Positions 31,126-42,965 are shown, counted from the stretch's first letter. The stretch: 64,000 nt of DNA from Pachyseris speciosa (GCA_016490735.1 JAEMWC010000197.1:627501-691500), one strand, 5' to 3'. Notes: generated by a model from the sequence alone, not told the origin. Numbers and translations: made by a program.

Positions 31126-31442
31126 CACGGTCGTACCATTGCCATCCTCGTAAGATGTCCATGTATGTCCATCAGATGAGTAAAACAGCTTGAAGTTAGT
31201 AAACCCAAAACGTGTCTTGGTGGCAACACCACATAATTCGATTGTTTTTATAAGGTCAACCTGCAGCCATTCTTGCGTCACGTTAGCGGGATATTTTGCA
31301 CACCAGAAGCGGCGGCCTCGGTTTTCATTAATTCGGCCATAAGCGGGTTGATAAATATCAGAACGATAAGAAGAAGCTGTCATCTTATCATCTGGGATAA
31401 TTCTTGAATTAGCCACACCAACTGGGTTGTTTACGCAGCTTC
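31126..31442 (-). CDS. Discoidin (F5/8 type C) domain exon of a host gene
   Basis: The exon begins after a splice acceptor (CTGCAG at 31448-31443) with SCVNNPVGVANSRIIPDDKM, and continues GRRFWCAKYPANVTQEWLQV, DLIKTIELCGVATKTRFGF and FKLFYSSDGHTWTSYEDG before a GTAAG donor at 31125. These are the core motifs of the discoidin fold (N-terminal Cys, exposed spike loops, W-I/L-Q-V-D-L, YS-x-DG-x-W). About 105 of the usual 150 residues are here; the rest must lie in a following exon, probably beyond the GATC element at the left. Such domains bind membranes, glycans or matrix and are common in coral secreted proteins. The frame is clean, so the gene may be live. Confidence 0.8.
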
Positions 31443-31499
31443 CTGCAGCGTGCAAGTTATTTAATCAGAATTGTTTGATGTAATCCTCGGGATTATTTG

Positions 31500-31976
31500 G
31501 AACAACCCAGCATTAGAAATTTGAGAAACCCGAGAAAAGTCAGGCTTAACCAGGATTGGAGCCCTCGCCGGCAATGATCGGGCACAACACTCTATCAACT
31601 TGAGCTAATCATGCTGACTGGAAAACAATCTTTGCGAGTTCGTAATTAATATGCGCAATAACTTGTGAATATATAACTCTGACAGGAATCAGGATGATGA
31701 ATAAATGCAACGGCGGATCTGGCTTTGCACCGTGACCTCAGACAACTGTGAGGACTACAGCAATCATTCATTTGTTTCATCCGAAGTTCACGTATATAAT
31801 TTATCACACATATCCACATTTCAGTGATTTCACCTTGTTCGCTATTTTTCACCGTGCTCATTTTCCTTTTTTTGAATTTCAGCTTTTGTATATTTCTAAC
31901 AAGAGCATCAAAAATCATCAAACATAGCAAGGAAAACACTCCCTTAATACTCGTATTTCGTCGTTTGGCTTCGACC
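31500..31976. other. Intronic or intergenic stretch
   Basis: It lies upstream of the discoidin exon. I see no further exon or repeat that can be supported. Confidence 0.35.
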
Positions 31977-32170
31977 GTGCCATAGAACCTATGTAAAAAT
32001 GGCTGCCTTTAAATTATTCTCTTCTTCGAATTTCAAATAGCCTCACTAACATCGTTCGGTATAACAAATTCTTCAGAATTTGGATCTCAAAAACCAGATT
32101 GGTGATGCTGTTTTAAATACGAACAAAAGAATAATTTAAATCAGCCATTTTTGCATAGGGTCTATGACAC
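31977..32170. mobile_element. Fold-back MITE with CATAG ends
   Basis: The left end GTGCCATAGAACCTATGTAA and the right end read inward GTGTCATAGACCCTATGCAA continue with AAATGGCTG and TTTAAATTATTC in both arms, giving a 194-bp imperfect hairpin. No target duplication is clear. Confidence 0.75.
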
Positions 32171-32557
32171 CACATCAACGCCTATGAGAACTGATATGGT
32201 GGCTGTTTCGCATTCTTTAATGTATGCAATGTTCTGTTTTTAAACCATTTGTGACTATTTTCAGCTTCCTTCACCTTTCCTGCCTTGACTATTGCCATTT
32301 CTGAATACAGCAAAGACTTCATTGATGTGAGATACTGTATTATCCGAAACGGCCCTTCTATTGTCTTTGTGATTTAGGGAACCTATCCTTTTTTTGAAGT
32401 AAAGCCATAATCCAGACTAGGTATGATAACTTTGACTCGAAAGTATTTTCTTAAAATACAAAACAATAACCGTTTTGGAAACATTTTGAAAACTTAAAAT
32501 ACTAGTAATAGCAAGATTTAGTCAAAGATTTCATCAAAGTGGCTATAAGGCACTTAA

Positions 32558-32965
32558 AGTGAACCTTCACTCTTACAGCAAATTCACGCTAAATTGTTGA
32601 AAATAATTACTAGCTTCCAAATTTTGTTTTGAAACGTTGATATAAAATTTACGTGTACAAAAAAATCGATATCATTATCGCCTATTTTCGCTTTCGAATT
32701 TCCCGGGCGCAGCCATTTTGGATTTGATGACGTGTAATGGTTGCAGCTATTGTCAGGAAGCAAATGAAGCAGAAAATCCTTTGTGTTAAACAATAGGGCA
32801 ACCATTACACCCACGCCCGGGAAATTTACAAGTGAAAATAGGCGATGATGACATCCAATTTTTTTGTACACTTAAATGTTATATCCACGTTTTGAAACAA
32901 AATTTGAAATCTAGCAATTAGTGCTTACAATTTAGCGTCAATTTGTTATAAGGTGGAGGTTCCCT
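32558..32965. mobile_element. TTAA-flanked fold-back MITE (AGTGAACC ends)
   Basis: Ends read inward AGTGAACCTTCACTC and AGGGAACCTCCACCT; the arms stay similar for more than 100 bp (GCTAAATTG, CAAATTTTGTTT, CCCGGGAAAT-type segments). TTAA flanks it at 32554-32557 and 32966-32969. It is 408 bp without coding. Confidence 0.8.
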
Positions 32966-32969
32966 TTAA

Positions 32970-33258
32970 AGGAGCAGTGTTACGGATCTCGCGCATATGC
33001 AGTAGCGATACATCAACTTGAAAAAGCTGGCAGGTTTCGTCGTCGATTTATATCTTCAATTATCAACGCCATCCATATGGCACAGAACAAACAAACAAAA
33101 ATCTGCAAAAGAGAAATATAGCCGTGGCTTCCATGTGTATTATAGGAAATACTGGCCAAAATCAATCCTATGGACAAAAGTGAAGATCGCGGACAGATAA
33201 AAAATCTGTTACTCACTCGAGAGCATCATCGCGCATGCTCGGTTGTGACACTGCTACT
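32970..33258. mobile_element. Second TTAA MITE, abutting the first
   Basis: Ends read inward AGGAGCAGTGTTACGGATCT and AGTAGCAGTGTCACAACCGA. It shares the TTAA at 32966-32969 with the previous element and has another at 33259-33262. The end sequence resembles the MITE at 54377-54767 (AGGAGCACTGTCACC), so the two belong to one family. Confidence 0.75.
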
Positions 33259-33262
33259 TTAA

Positions 33263-35855
33263 CATGTAAGGGTGAGAATGTCGAGGCAACTGAACTGAGT
33301 TCGTCTTGCGCCTGCTATGATAGACAAATAACTCACCGGTTCAATCAGTTCATAAGTGATTTTTTCCCCAGAATTGTAAGTAGTTATTGCCTTCTGCGTG
33401 TACATTTTTGCGTCGGTGTTTTGCATAAATCAAATTCGTGAAACAGCAAGAATAATTTGAATAAAATAATTTGGTAAATACGTAAGCATTGCAGGTTTTC
33501 TATAGAAACATTTTCTGATATAAAAAGCTATGGTCTCCATCATGTAATGGCGTGAAAACCACCTAATCTTGAAAGCAAGCATTGCTAAAATGTCCTGGGG
33601 CCTTGAAAGGAGATCTCCATTTATGTCGCTTTTTAAAGTCCTGTTTGTTTCGTTCCCTTTTTCCGTCCGGTCGCGTGACTGCAAAGGGACATCAAAGTGA
33701 CACCTCCAGCAAAACAATGATGGCTTCCTTAGCATTAATGAAGACAAACGTGTAGTGCCGAAAGCGAAGTCAAGGTTGCCTTTAAAATGCCTTCCTATTT
33801 CGCTTGAATTATTGAAAATGTCACGGATGCAATATTGTGTTTTGATCTGCGAAGATATTGCTTTCTGAAATAAGGGAGATTTGCCCCTTGTTTCTCAAAA
33901 CAAAAGTTATATGCACGATCCTTTAGCTCACACAAACAGCTGTTGAAACTCTGTCTGTGCAATTTTGGCGCCCTTACGCCTTCCGTTTCGTTCGTATCAT
34001 ATTCTAAACTGGTCCGTGGGTATAATTTTTGTAGTGAATGGAAGAAAAAAATATCTTATCTCGCCACTTGCTGCCGTCTTTGTGCGAAACGATTAAAGGC
34101 CAAGGTTGATGTTGCGCACAAACAATCGTTTAAACAAGCAGGAGTTGTGGATGAAGTTTGGTATAATTTTCAATGCTGGGAGTGAAAAAATTCATCCATC
34201 CTGAACCTGCCTGCGTGCAAGCGGCTTCTGTTTGGAGTACGCGGGGCGCTACGGGTCCAATTTCAGTTTACTACTTTACTTCTACCTACAAGTGGAGATG
34301 TTTATCTTTGTGCCAAGCAAAAGGGACACTTTTTCAGTGGCGCCAACAGGTGCAATAAATTATGCTTTGTGTCAACTACTGGCGGCCCGAAGGATCAAAA
34401 GTAACACTACGAAACAGGTGGCATAGCAGTAAGATTTCGAATTTATCTATTTCTTCTAAATGCCTTTCTTTACCATAATTTCATTCCCTCGTTTACATTC
34501 AGAATCTAACGTTAAAGTCGATTTCAAGACGAATTAGTTGATAAAATGAGTGAGGTGGCGTAGCGGATTGCGTTCCAAATTGTTTTGAAGTGGCCGTACA
34601 TGATGCCAGATGAAAACTCAAGTAAAGTCAAAGTTTACCTCTCTAATCCTTTATTGTTGAAGGAGGAAAAGGTACTTATTTTAAATGGTATTATTGTTAA
34701 CCCAAACCCATTTTCACAATGGTTACGTACGATGGTGCTCACTGACAACATGTTTAGCCTCTTATAGTGCTGAAATTGTAAAACGAAAGCGAAAGCTCCC
34801 AAAACACAATGTGCGTGGTTCTTCTGGAAGCTTATGAAACGAGGATATAGTTTAGCGGTAAGTTAAATACTCCAGTTACTTTTAATGTGTACAGAATGAG
34901 ATAACCTCACTAGCCTTGTTCTTCTTCGTCAAAGAAGAGTCCGATTTTAACCCCGATCTATATTGTCTGAACCGAATATGAGCACGTGATTGCTAGTATT
35001 CTAGTATTCGTTCATCAACACAGGACAAGTACATCCTAAGCACGATTAAGACGTGATAAGATGGACGGTCAAAGCATGTCAAGGCATGTGCAAGCACGAA
35101 AAGAGTAAAAAATGAATAACTGTAAGAAAAGTTTTTCCCATGCATGAAACTTAAAAAAAGATTACAATGAAAACTAAAATAAAGAATAATAAGACCACCT
35201 AAAACTAAAACTCGTACACGGTGAAAGCTTGAGATCAGTTTCCAGCTTGATTTTTGACATTATCAAAAAAAGTTTTCCTCTTGTTGAAAGCATATACCAA
35301 TGAAGGACAAAAAAACGTTGGTATCCGTTGTCAGTCTCCCCTCCCACGAACAGCCCTGTCCAAGTCTCAAGAACGCAAAAAGGACTGACTTACCGAAAGC
35401 CATGATCATTTGACTTGAAAAGATCTGTGAATGTAATAGAAAATAGGAGGGTTAAACTGAAGAGATTCGAATTAAACCTTTTATCTATACCATCTTAGCC
35501 GACGACTTAGACGATGAAAATGATTTACACTGAGTACAGGTCAGCGAAGAATATGTTGACAAGATATGAGTTGCTGCTAATACCCTCTTCAGTTGTAAGT
35601 GAAGAGAAGCGATTTGTTCCCGGAAATTGAGCGCGGAACATATGCTAAAATGATGTCCTCAAGTGGTGTTCATGAATTTAAGTCCCTCTAGACTAAAAAA
35701 TGTAATCGGTTTGTGACTGTGTAATCGTGTGAAAAAACAATAAACATATTTAGCTAACACTCGTGCCTCTTCAGCAATGAATCTCCATTCCCAATTTGAA
35801 ACATAACTTTAAGCAGTGTGTAGAAAGGACGCATTTTACCTCACACCTATGCGGC
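33263..35855. other. Unassigned stretch, possibly intron of the discoidin gene
   Basis: No domain-bearing frame is seen. On the minus strand ATGATCATGGCTTTCG is followed by GTAAGT at 35393, which would suit a first coding exon spliced toward the discoidin exon. This is only a signal match. Confidence 0.3.
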
Positions 35856-35955
35856 TGATGTAGCATAACATAAGGCAAAGCAAACTACAGTCGAGATAAC
35901 GCAAGGTTTATATAAAATGGCCATCCTTTATAACACATGATTCCCAGAATTCCCA
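35856..35955 (-). repeat. Partial 3' LTR of the second Gypsy element
   Basis: GTCGAGATAACGCAAGGTTT and CATGATTCCCAG match, with changes, the LTR at 40330-40400. The similarity fades toward 35960. Confidence 0.55.
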
Positions 35956-36167
35956 TCTCCCCCAGCCAATAAAAAACCAAAACGAATAAAATACCATGAA
36001 AACACAACGTAACAACAAGAAAGGCAACAATATGTCAAAATGTTTTTGTGACCCACAGAAGCATACAGTTCAATGTTCGACTATAGGTTAAGGCGTTCAG
36101 GTGGTTTCAAAATTCTTCCCGACCGGGTTCTCAGGACTTCAGGCCTTGGATTGAGTGGAGGGCCACT

Positions 36168-37300
36168 TTAGTCAGGTTGCGAGGTCGCTGCTTTCATATC
36201 CGTCAAAGGGAATGTGGAGGGGAAGGAGGGGGGGGGGGGGGGTAGGGATAATTGTGGCCTCTGTGGTCTTGGCGGTGTTTGATGAACCGGCTCTGAAATA
36301 GCGACGTGAGTGGCGACAGGGGCTGGCGTAGATGTATGCTGTTCATCCTTACTTGCTTTTGCTGTCGCACCTAAGGCCTGCAGAGCGGCTTCGTCGGAGC
36401 ATGCCTTTTTCTGTAGCGACAAAATAGGATCGGAGCTTCCCTGTTTTTTCTGCAACTAAGCCATACCGATCTTGATCACTAATCTAAGTTCGGTCACCGG
36501 GTTAAAGTTTTCGACAGTTTTTTTCTCTCGATCTATGACGCTTGTCAAAGTTGCGCTGTTGGTTCATCCGATAAGAGCTCTCTTTCCCTTCCACGATCTG
36601 GCGGTCTTTTCTCTCTACATTGGGGTACAAGTTTGCTGGATTCGTGGGTTGCTGCATGCGTTCCCAGGCGGCGTCCCATTAGATGTTCACTAGGCAAGAA
36701 ACCATTCTGTAGGAGGTACACGTATAAGTCAGTCTTTATTCTTTAGTTAATGAGCAGGGACTTTGCAGTGCGAATAGCTCTTTTAACTTCACCATTTGCC
36801 TGCGGATATTTTGGTGAACTTGTAACATGTGTGAAATGATTTGCTCCTGCAAATTACCGGAAGGACTCTGTATGTGATGCACCGGCTTGTCAGCTCTTCT
36901 ATTTGCTTTGAGAGGCCTAGCTTCCAGACTGATGTGCGTGCTCTTGATCTGCACGTAGTAATAGGAAGATGGCCCGTGTGGATTCAGTCGAGGTTTTCTA
37001 GTCACATACTCCTTAGAAATACAAGACAATCATCATACAGCCGTAGGTCATCCACGATCGTGAGGTGGCTTCTGCTTTCCCAATATGGGCGTGTTAAGGG
37101 CTAGTGAGGCATGTGAATTAAGGGGACATCTTTAATGGCAGTACCATCGTACAAGGGCGAATTCCTCATCTATCTGCTGTGCCTTCCTAATCTGCTGCGA
37201 TCGGTTTGCTATGGCAGGGGAGTGCGTTGTTGTCTGAATTGAAAAGGCCTCTACGTCTTCCTTAAGCAACTTATTTTATTGCTCTGGCGGGCCCACGGGA
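36168..37300 (-). pseudogene. Gypsy integrase and C-terminal tail, second element
   Basis: At 36740-36835 the minus strand reads THVTSSPKYPQANGEVKRAI, the integrase core segment carrying the catalytic Glu of the DDE triad, then LQNGFLPSEHLMGRRLG at 36.65-36.71 kb. The frame 36168-36455 is a Pro/Ala-rich C-terminal tail (PVHQTPPRPQRPQLSLPPPP) with a G-run at 36229-36242. The first two catalytic Asp residues could not be placed. Confidence 0.7.
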
Positions 37301-37469
37301 GTACGGGAGACGTCGTAGTTGGGGACGTCGTGTTTTTCCGGTAAATACTGAACTTGACAGTTGGGTGGCAAGTTATTATTTCTCAATGACGGCGTAACGC
37401 TTCTCTGTATCGCTGAGAGATTTGGAGGCGTAACAAATTGAGTGACGTTCTGCATTATCTTGAACATAA

Positions 37470-38505
37470 AACACTACTGCACCATTTCAGTGTTGGACGC
37501 ATCTGCTGAAATTATCGTTGGGCAGTGTGGATTGTGCGAACACTTCTGGGAACACGAGGCCTTCCTTGATCTCGTTAAAGGATTTTTGCTGTGGTTCGAC
37601 CCAAGTCCAAGCACTGTCCTTGCGTAATAACTGACGAAAAGGCTCGCTAAGATCAACCAATTTAGGGATGCATTTGCCAAGGTGATTGCCATTCCCATGA
37701 ACCGCTTTATCCCAGAGACATCCGAGGGGACTGGGAACAGGCAAGCGGCCGTGGTCTTCTGTAGATTTCCATGCGGAGTCCGGAGCTGTCAATGATGTGG
37801 ACAAGGGACCTAACTGAGGACCGGGAGAAGTCACATTTGTCCTTTAGTGTCAATACTGCTTCATGTAGGCGGTGAAGGTCAGCTCGTACCTGTCTATTAT
37901 GTTTTGGGTGATCGACCCCGTGAAGCAGGACATCGTCCATTTGGCATATTTCGCCTTCTAAGCCCTCAAGGATCCTGGGCAATATATGGGGCAGAGATTA
38001 TACCAAATGGTAGTCTCTTCAAACAAAAGTGTCCAAATGGAGTGACGATGGTTGTGAGCAATCCTGGATTCCTCGTCAAGGGGTATCTTCCACAATCAAC
38101 TGTTGGCGTCCAGTTTGGAAACTATCTTACTGTTCACTAGCTTAGCATGATTCTCATCTACCGAGGGTGTTGCCGATACCTCACGTTGGACTGTTGTGTA
38201 GATGTTGCAGGTCGACACAGATGCGTACACTACCATCTGGTTAAGGACAGGGACAATACCTGCACACAATTCATTGGGGCTTTTACAGGGGATATTACTC
38301 CTTGCTGAAGCATCGTATCTGTCTGACAGTTTACTTTTGGAAGCAGTGGATGAGGGAAATTTCTTGAATTGTAACTGACATATAATGAGCATGTCGCTTC
38401 GACAATGTCTAGCTGCATGGCGCGCTTGGGACAGATCAATCGAGTTAAACACGCTTTCGATGTGAATACCTTAACCATCATAATCAATCCTTTAGTCTTC
38501 AGCAA
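37470..38505 (-). pseudogene. Gypsy reverse transcriptase and RNase H start, second element
   Basis: Frame 38230-38505 contains FPHPLLPKVNCQTDTMLQQG and VISPVKAPMN (fingers), 38096-38452 follows, 37707-37982 has the catalytic box as QMDDVLLHGVDHPKHN (codons for MDDV at 37929-37940), and 37487-37834 has LSEPFRQLLRKDSAWTW, the RT-to-RNase H connection, then TIISADASNTE of RNase H. Met-Asp-Asp replaces the usual Val/Ala-Asp-Asp. Several frame changes break it. Confidence 0.8.
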
Positions 38506-38529
38506 GTTATACTAATGTTGCAACAACTC

Positions 38530-39026
38530 AAGGAAATATGATGATATTTCTCCCATCCTTGAAGACTTGAAGTGGCTACCAGTACGACAGCAGCTATAGT
38601 ATCGTCATGCAATAATGGCCTTTAAATGTATGACTGGGTGTGCACCTGACTCCTTATTTTGTAGATATATCCAAAGAGCTAGCATCACTAAGCGCACACC
38701 AAGGAACTCCCAGACGTTACATATTCCCCTTTATAGAACTGCCACAGGACAAACAACCTTTTATGTCAGAACCGCCAAACTTTGGAACTCATTAAACAAT
38801 GCCTAGAAGTTACAACCCGCACTAACAGACTTCAAACGCTGTCAAAAGAAAGATTTACTTTTAAAATTAGAGTCTTAACCGCACACTTTAAGCTAGTTTA
38901 ATTTATTGTTATTTTGACCTGTTTTTTATCACTTGTACATAATTTCTGTTTGTGTTAGACTTTTTAATTTAATTGTACCTTTATTTTGAAAAGCCCTTTT
39001 GGGACGAATAAAGTATGTATGTATGT
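38530..39026 (+). mobile_element. CR1/L2-type LINE 3' end inserted in the Gypsy element
   Basis: The plus strand holds the end of an RT protein (MAFKCMTGCAPDSLF, then TTFYVRTAKLWNSLNNA) and a 3' UTR ending AATAAAG followed by ATGTATGTATGTATTG, a microsatellite tail as in CR1/L2 LINEs. It lies opposite in strand to the Gypsy element and is heavily 5' truncated. Confidence 0.75.
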
Positions 39027-39269
39027 ATTGTATGAGCCCTACATAGTTAACGTTCAACACAAGTTCTCTTACTGAGCAGGAGAACTTGTGATTTTGTATC
39101 ACTTAGACAGGTTCAGTAATCTGTGTCTATAATTCAAAGCTGCATGGAACAGACCTTTAACTCGGAGTTGGGTGTTTCCTGGGCCACGAAGAATCTGGGA
39201 TGCCTCGGTTTGTTCAATGTCTTGTTAACGAAAGGTTAATCCTTTTCCTGCGTGTCCGCACATAAGGGC

Positions 39270-39380
39270 GTTCAATGTCTTGTAGCCAATGGGTATCGCC
39301 ACTTAGGACCGTCACTGCTGCTCCAGTATCGAGCTTGAAGTGCATGTTATGGCCATTCACTGCTATCTGCGCAGACCAAT
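39270..39380 (-). pseudogene. Gypsy aspartic protease active-site segment
   Basis: The minus strand reads AVNGHNMHFKLDTGAAVTVL; DTGA (codons at 39319-39330) is the retroviral-type protease active site. The protein would mature the gag-pol polyprotein. Flanking frame is short and broken. Confidence 0.75.
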
Positions 39381-39580
39381 ATTGCTTGTTACTGTCGATC
39401 TCTCCAAGGAGAGGGATTTCCTCTACTTGCTTTTATTCCACTTGGTGTACATTTCTCGGAGAAAGCTTCTTGCTGAGGCAGACGGACTGCATATGTCCCT
39501 TTTTGTGACAGTTCTTACTAATGGTTTCCTTAACTCTTTCTTGGATCCTTCGCCTCGGCTATGAGGAGGTTTGTTGTTGC

Positions 39581-40019
39581 CTAATCGTAAATGACTGACG
39601 TAATAAACGTCGGTTTGTGTTCCTCCCCACTGACAACTGTACGGTTTTGTTTTCTTGCTTCAGCTTGTCGGCTCATGCGAAGAGAGTCCGCGAGAGTGAG
39701 GTCTGATTTGGCTTGTAGGCGGTCCGGCAATGTACCATCGAGGACTCCGAGGATAATTCTCTCTCTGATAAGTTCATCCTTGATCACGCGAATTCAGGGG
39801 ACTTTTTAATATTTCTGCAATTTCATCCTTGAGATTACCATATTCACTATTGTCGGCGAGGCGACGTACGTCCTGTATAAAAGTGTCTTGGGATTCACCG
39901 GGGTTTTGTTTACGTTTGTTGAAGCGCCCTCGGTCGACGATCACGTTACGCCGGGTTGCGAAGTAGCCATTGAGGGCTGTTTTGACCACTTCGTAGGAAG
40001 CTTTCATTCGTTTAAACAT
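39581..40019 (-). pseudogene. Gypsy gag, second element, with a small insertion
   Basis: Frames 39774-40019 (KRMKASYEVVKTALNGYF, NPGESQDTFIQDVRRLADN) and 39581-39787 (KDELIRERIILGVLDGTL, DRLQAKSDLTLADSLRM) are gag matrix/capsid-type sequence of Gypsy elements. A 38-bp insertion (39784-39821) between 11-bp direct repeats TTCATCCTTGA separates them. No intact zinc knuckle was found. Confidence 0.7.
39784..39821. repeat. 38-bp insertion between 11-bp direct repeats in gag
   Basis: TTCATCCTTGA occurs at 39773-39783 and 39822-39832. The insert contains CGAATTCAGGGGACTTT, also seen at 41399-41415 outside the element. Confidence 0.75.
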
Positions 40020-40298
40020 AACGTTTTCACTATGTCATCCGCACAGTCGCCCATGGTGTAAAAAATGCATCCACTTGTTCCTGGTCTGATTTTTCTTGAA
40101 GTTCTGAAGCGATGGGATAGCGCTCAAAAAGTCGAAGCCAGTTTGGCCACACGTCTACTTGATTCGGGTTGTTCGCTCTTTCAAATTTTGTCGGAAGCGG
40201 GAGAGGATTTACAGGATGAGGCAGATTATCAGCTGCTGGAGGATTGTCGGTTTCTTCATCAACACTATTTTAATTTATGACATTAATTTGATGGGCTG

Positions 40299-40313
40299 CA
40301 ACCGCTCCCACCA
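40299..40313 (-). promoter_or_regulatory. Primer-binding site, second Gypsy element
   Basis: TGGTGGGAGCGGTTG on the minus strand follows the LTR end. It differs at one base from the tRNA-Leu(AAG)-matching site of the first element over 13 bases. Confidence 0.6.
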
Positions 40314-40489
40314 CGTAGTACTCAGCGAAGGAAACTATGGTCGAGAGAACGCAAGATTTATTCAAAATTGCCGTCCTCCACAACACATGGTTCACAGCAT
40401 ACGATGGTAATTTATAATCCCACAGCTGACAATGAGATTCGCAACTGAAAGCGATGAACCTATCTTTGGTGTCTGGAGTCACTTAAGTC

Positions 40490-42537
40490 TCTAAAATAAA
40501 AAACTATTTGGCATACAACAAAGGTCAGGGTATAGCTCGATCCGATAGCTTTTACGGCTTTGTTCCATCATTGCCTAAAATAATGTGCGTGGGTCTCACG
40601 CTCCCAAAGATTTTTATTCCGTAGTGGTTCGAAATGGGAAACAAATAACCCTAAAGATAGTCGAAAGCCGGAAAAGAGGACCTTGAAATCCTCCAAAAGT
40701 TATCAGGACGATTGTTTGACTAACTAACGCGCAATAACTATGGCCGGCCAGGGTAAGCACTTGCGAATTTTGCTCCTGATATTCCGATAATCGTTGACAT
40801 CGTTGAAAATTTATTTCACTACCTCTCTTCAAAGAACTCAGAGGTACAAGCTCGCAATGTATATTTCCTTAAAAATATATTTCATTCCACTTGCGGGTTG
40901 TTTCTAGCAATGAAACTTGATACACCGAAGTTAAACATTGTGGTTGCCTAGCATATGACAAAAATCTTCCCGGTGATTTCAGCAAACAGCCACTTTTTTT
41001 TTTTCACAAACTCCAAGACTTTATTTGTGATTAAATGGTCTTAGAATAGGCTTTCACAAATATATCTCAATTTATCCTCTGCATTCATGAGTTGCTCTTA
41101 GGCGCCATTGGTGAGCAATAAAACCATTATGAACGTGAAAGCTTTGAACGCGCCACAGCCGCGCCGTCGCAACTTTTAGGAAGAACTTTCACAGACATAA
41201 ACTGAAATCGCAAATTTGATAATATCTTGCCACGCAAATGACACCAAATGCAACCATGCAGAACAAATAACATGAAAACAAGGAGCTTTGAAGGCAAAAT
41301 TGTCTTCAGATGCCCTCCCGCATTTCCGCTTTCCGTAATTGTGTCGCTCCTCTTTGGCGATGCTTAGCCCTCGCAACATGTTTTGATCATTTGATCACAC
41401 GAATTCAGGGGACTTTTGCAAGTTGCAAAAATGCAAGAACTTTGAAATAAATCTCTTAGGCTGTCGTAGTCCAAGATATGAAAGAGTCGCCAATGCAAGC
41501 AGGTCGCTAAGGGAGAGTTCTCGATCCTCAGAGGCAATCTGCCTTAAACTTTTGCAACTTAAAGAAATCCAAAAAAAGGACAGTTAGTATTCTCATTTAC
41601 CGGGGTGGATAGCTAAGTAATTTTAGGAGACGAAATCTTTTCCTACCCATGAGCAAGCTGCTGCAACCTTCAGAAAAATTTCAAAGATCCCATCAATCGG
41701 ATTGGGGTTTTAACACGAGACGTTGCGGTTTATAATACACAACGGATGACTGAAATCTCTTTTCAAGTCATAACGGCTAGAATACGCCGATAGGCATACA
41801 AACACGTAATTCTTCTATGCTATGATTTTACGCCCTTCTTAGCAGATATTCCAAGTAAGGGATTAATAAGGTTACCCTTAAATTTTGTTACAGAAAAAAG
41901 ACCTCTCGTAAGTTTGCAACGGAGCTATAAAACCCCAACACTAATTATCAATAATGAGTTTCATAGTAAGGAGTCGCTTATGACTTGCTTCGTACTTACG
42001 TACCGTTGAAATTAGTATCCAGACAGCGTCCATCGTCACCTTCGTTCCTATTCGCTTGTTTTCAGCATAAGGCAGATTAAACTGAAGAAAAATCTAAAGC
42101 TCTTTTGTACACCTGAATAGCGACAGATTTTTCTATGTCCTAGAGTTATGTACGAAACCTAGGCAAACAAAAACACCGGAACTTGATCAACAGGTTCAAA
42201 GAAAGAAGGCTTACATCAGGCAATATTTTCCTAACTTGTTTCCTGCTGGAAAGACTTTGCAAGGCAAAAATAACAAATTTGGATCCGAGGTTACTATTCC
42301 CTACCTTCAAAAATAAAATTTCTTTCTTTGAGTTCCCCAATTTAAAAGCGCAGCTGCCTTGTTTCCCTCCTTTGATTGGGGGAAACGAAAAAAACGACGT
42401 TTCGGTGTCATCGTTTTCTTCAAGGAGGCTGTTAAAGCAACGAATTAACAGTGCGAGTATAAAAAGCGTCCGCTAATTTTGCATAATGAGGAACTATACA
42501 AAAGCTACACAACTCTACAAAATTTGTACAAATAGTT
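40490..42537. other. Unassigned stretch
   Basis: No gene is supported. A short segment near 41392-41415 matches the gag insertion at 39.8 kb. The rest has scattered short frames without domains. Confidence 0.45.
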
Positions 42538-42742
42538 AACTAACCACAGGAATCTGCTGAGCTGATAAAAATGAAGAACATGAAAACCAAAAATGCATCT
42601 AACTTTGGTATAAGTTTAAATGTCAGCTGTAAGCGCTGGTTAGTAATTGGCATAAAGAAAATGCTAAATTAGGGACCTTTGGGCGGAAGACGGCAATTAT
42701 GTCCCAAAAGTGGCAGTTAAATTGTGCGTTTAACACTAACAG

Positions 42743-42965
42743 AAAAATAAATAAAAATAAATAAAATTCTTTCAAGGGAACATATGAACCCACAATTGAC
42801 CTGCTCTCAACGTCAGTGCCTTCATAGCTCAGTTGGTTTAATAGAGCATCGCACCGGAATCGCGAGGTCACGGGTTGAAACCCCGTTGAAGCCCTAAATT
42901 TGTTCAGGCTTCTTTTCGCAATTGCATAAATTGCGTTCACAACTGCGAGGATCATTCTTCATTTG
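42743..42965 (+). mobile_element. tRNA-derived SINE
   Basis: The stretch from about 42818 reads like a tRNA head: A box TAGCTCAGTTGG and B box GGTCACGGGTTGAAACC. It is flanked by ACTAACAG and ACTGACAG, and copy B has the empty site (ACTAACAGAAGTCGCGGG near 50016). An A-rich run (42743-42766) precedes the head instead of following the body. It matches a SINE I recall as common in corals. A minus-strand frame across it (42623-42955) is a by-product. Confidence 0.85.

Larger units (their letters stand above)
35856..40400 (-). mobile_element. Second Ty3/Gypsy LTR retrotransposon, decayed
   Basis: On the minus strand: 5' LTR from 40314, primer-binding site 40299-40313, gag 39.58-40.02 kb, protease about 39.3 kb, RT 37.5-38.5 kb, integrase 36.6-37.3 kb, a proline-rich tail 36168-36455 and a partial 3' LTR from about 35856. 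The LTRs share TCGAGAKAACGCAAGRTTTA but differ much. A CR1/L2 LINE tail sits between protease and RT. The right limit of the 5' LTR is uncertain. Confidence 0.8.

Noticed and set aside
42818..42893. tRNA gene
   Set aside because: A and B boxes are present, but the segment is the head of a SINE with target duplications and an empty site; the stem sequence is imperfect.
42623..42955. 110-codon minus-strand protein
   Set aside because: It spans the SINE and its flank; similar frames arise from this SINE wherever it inserts.
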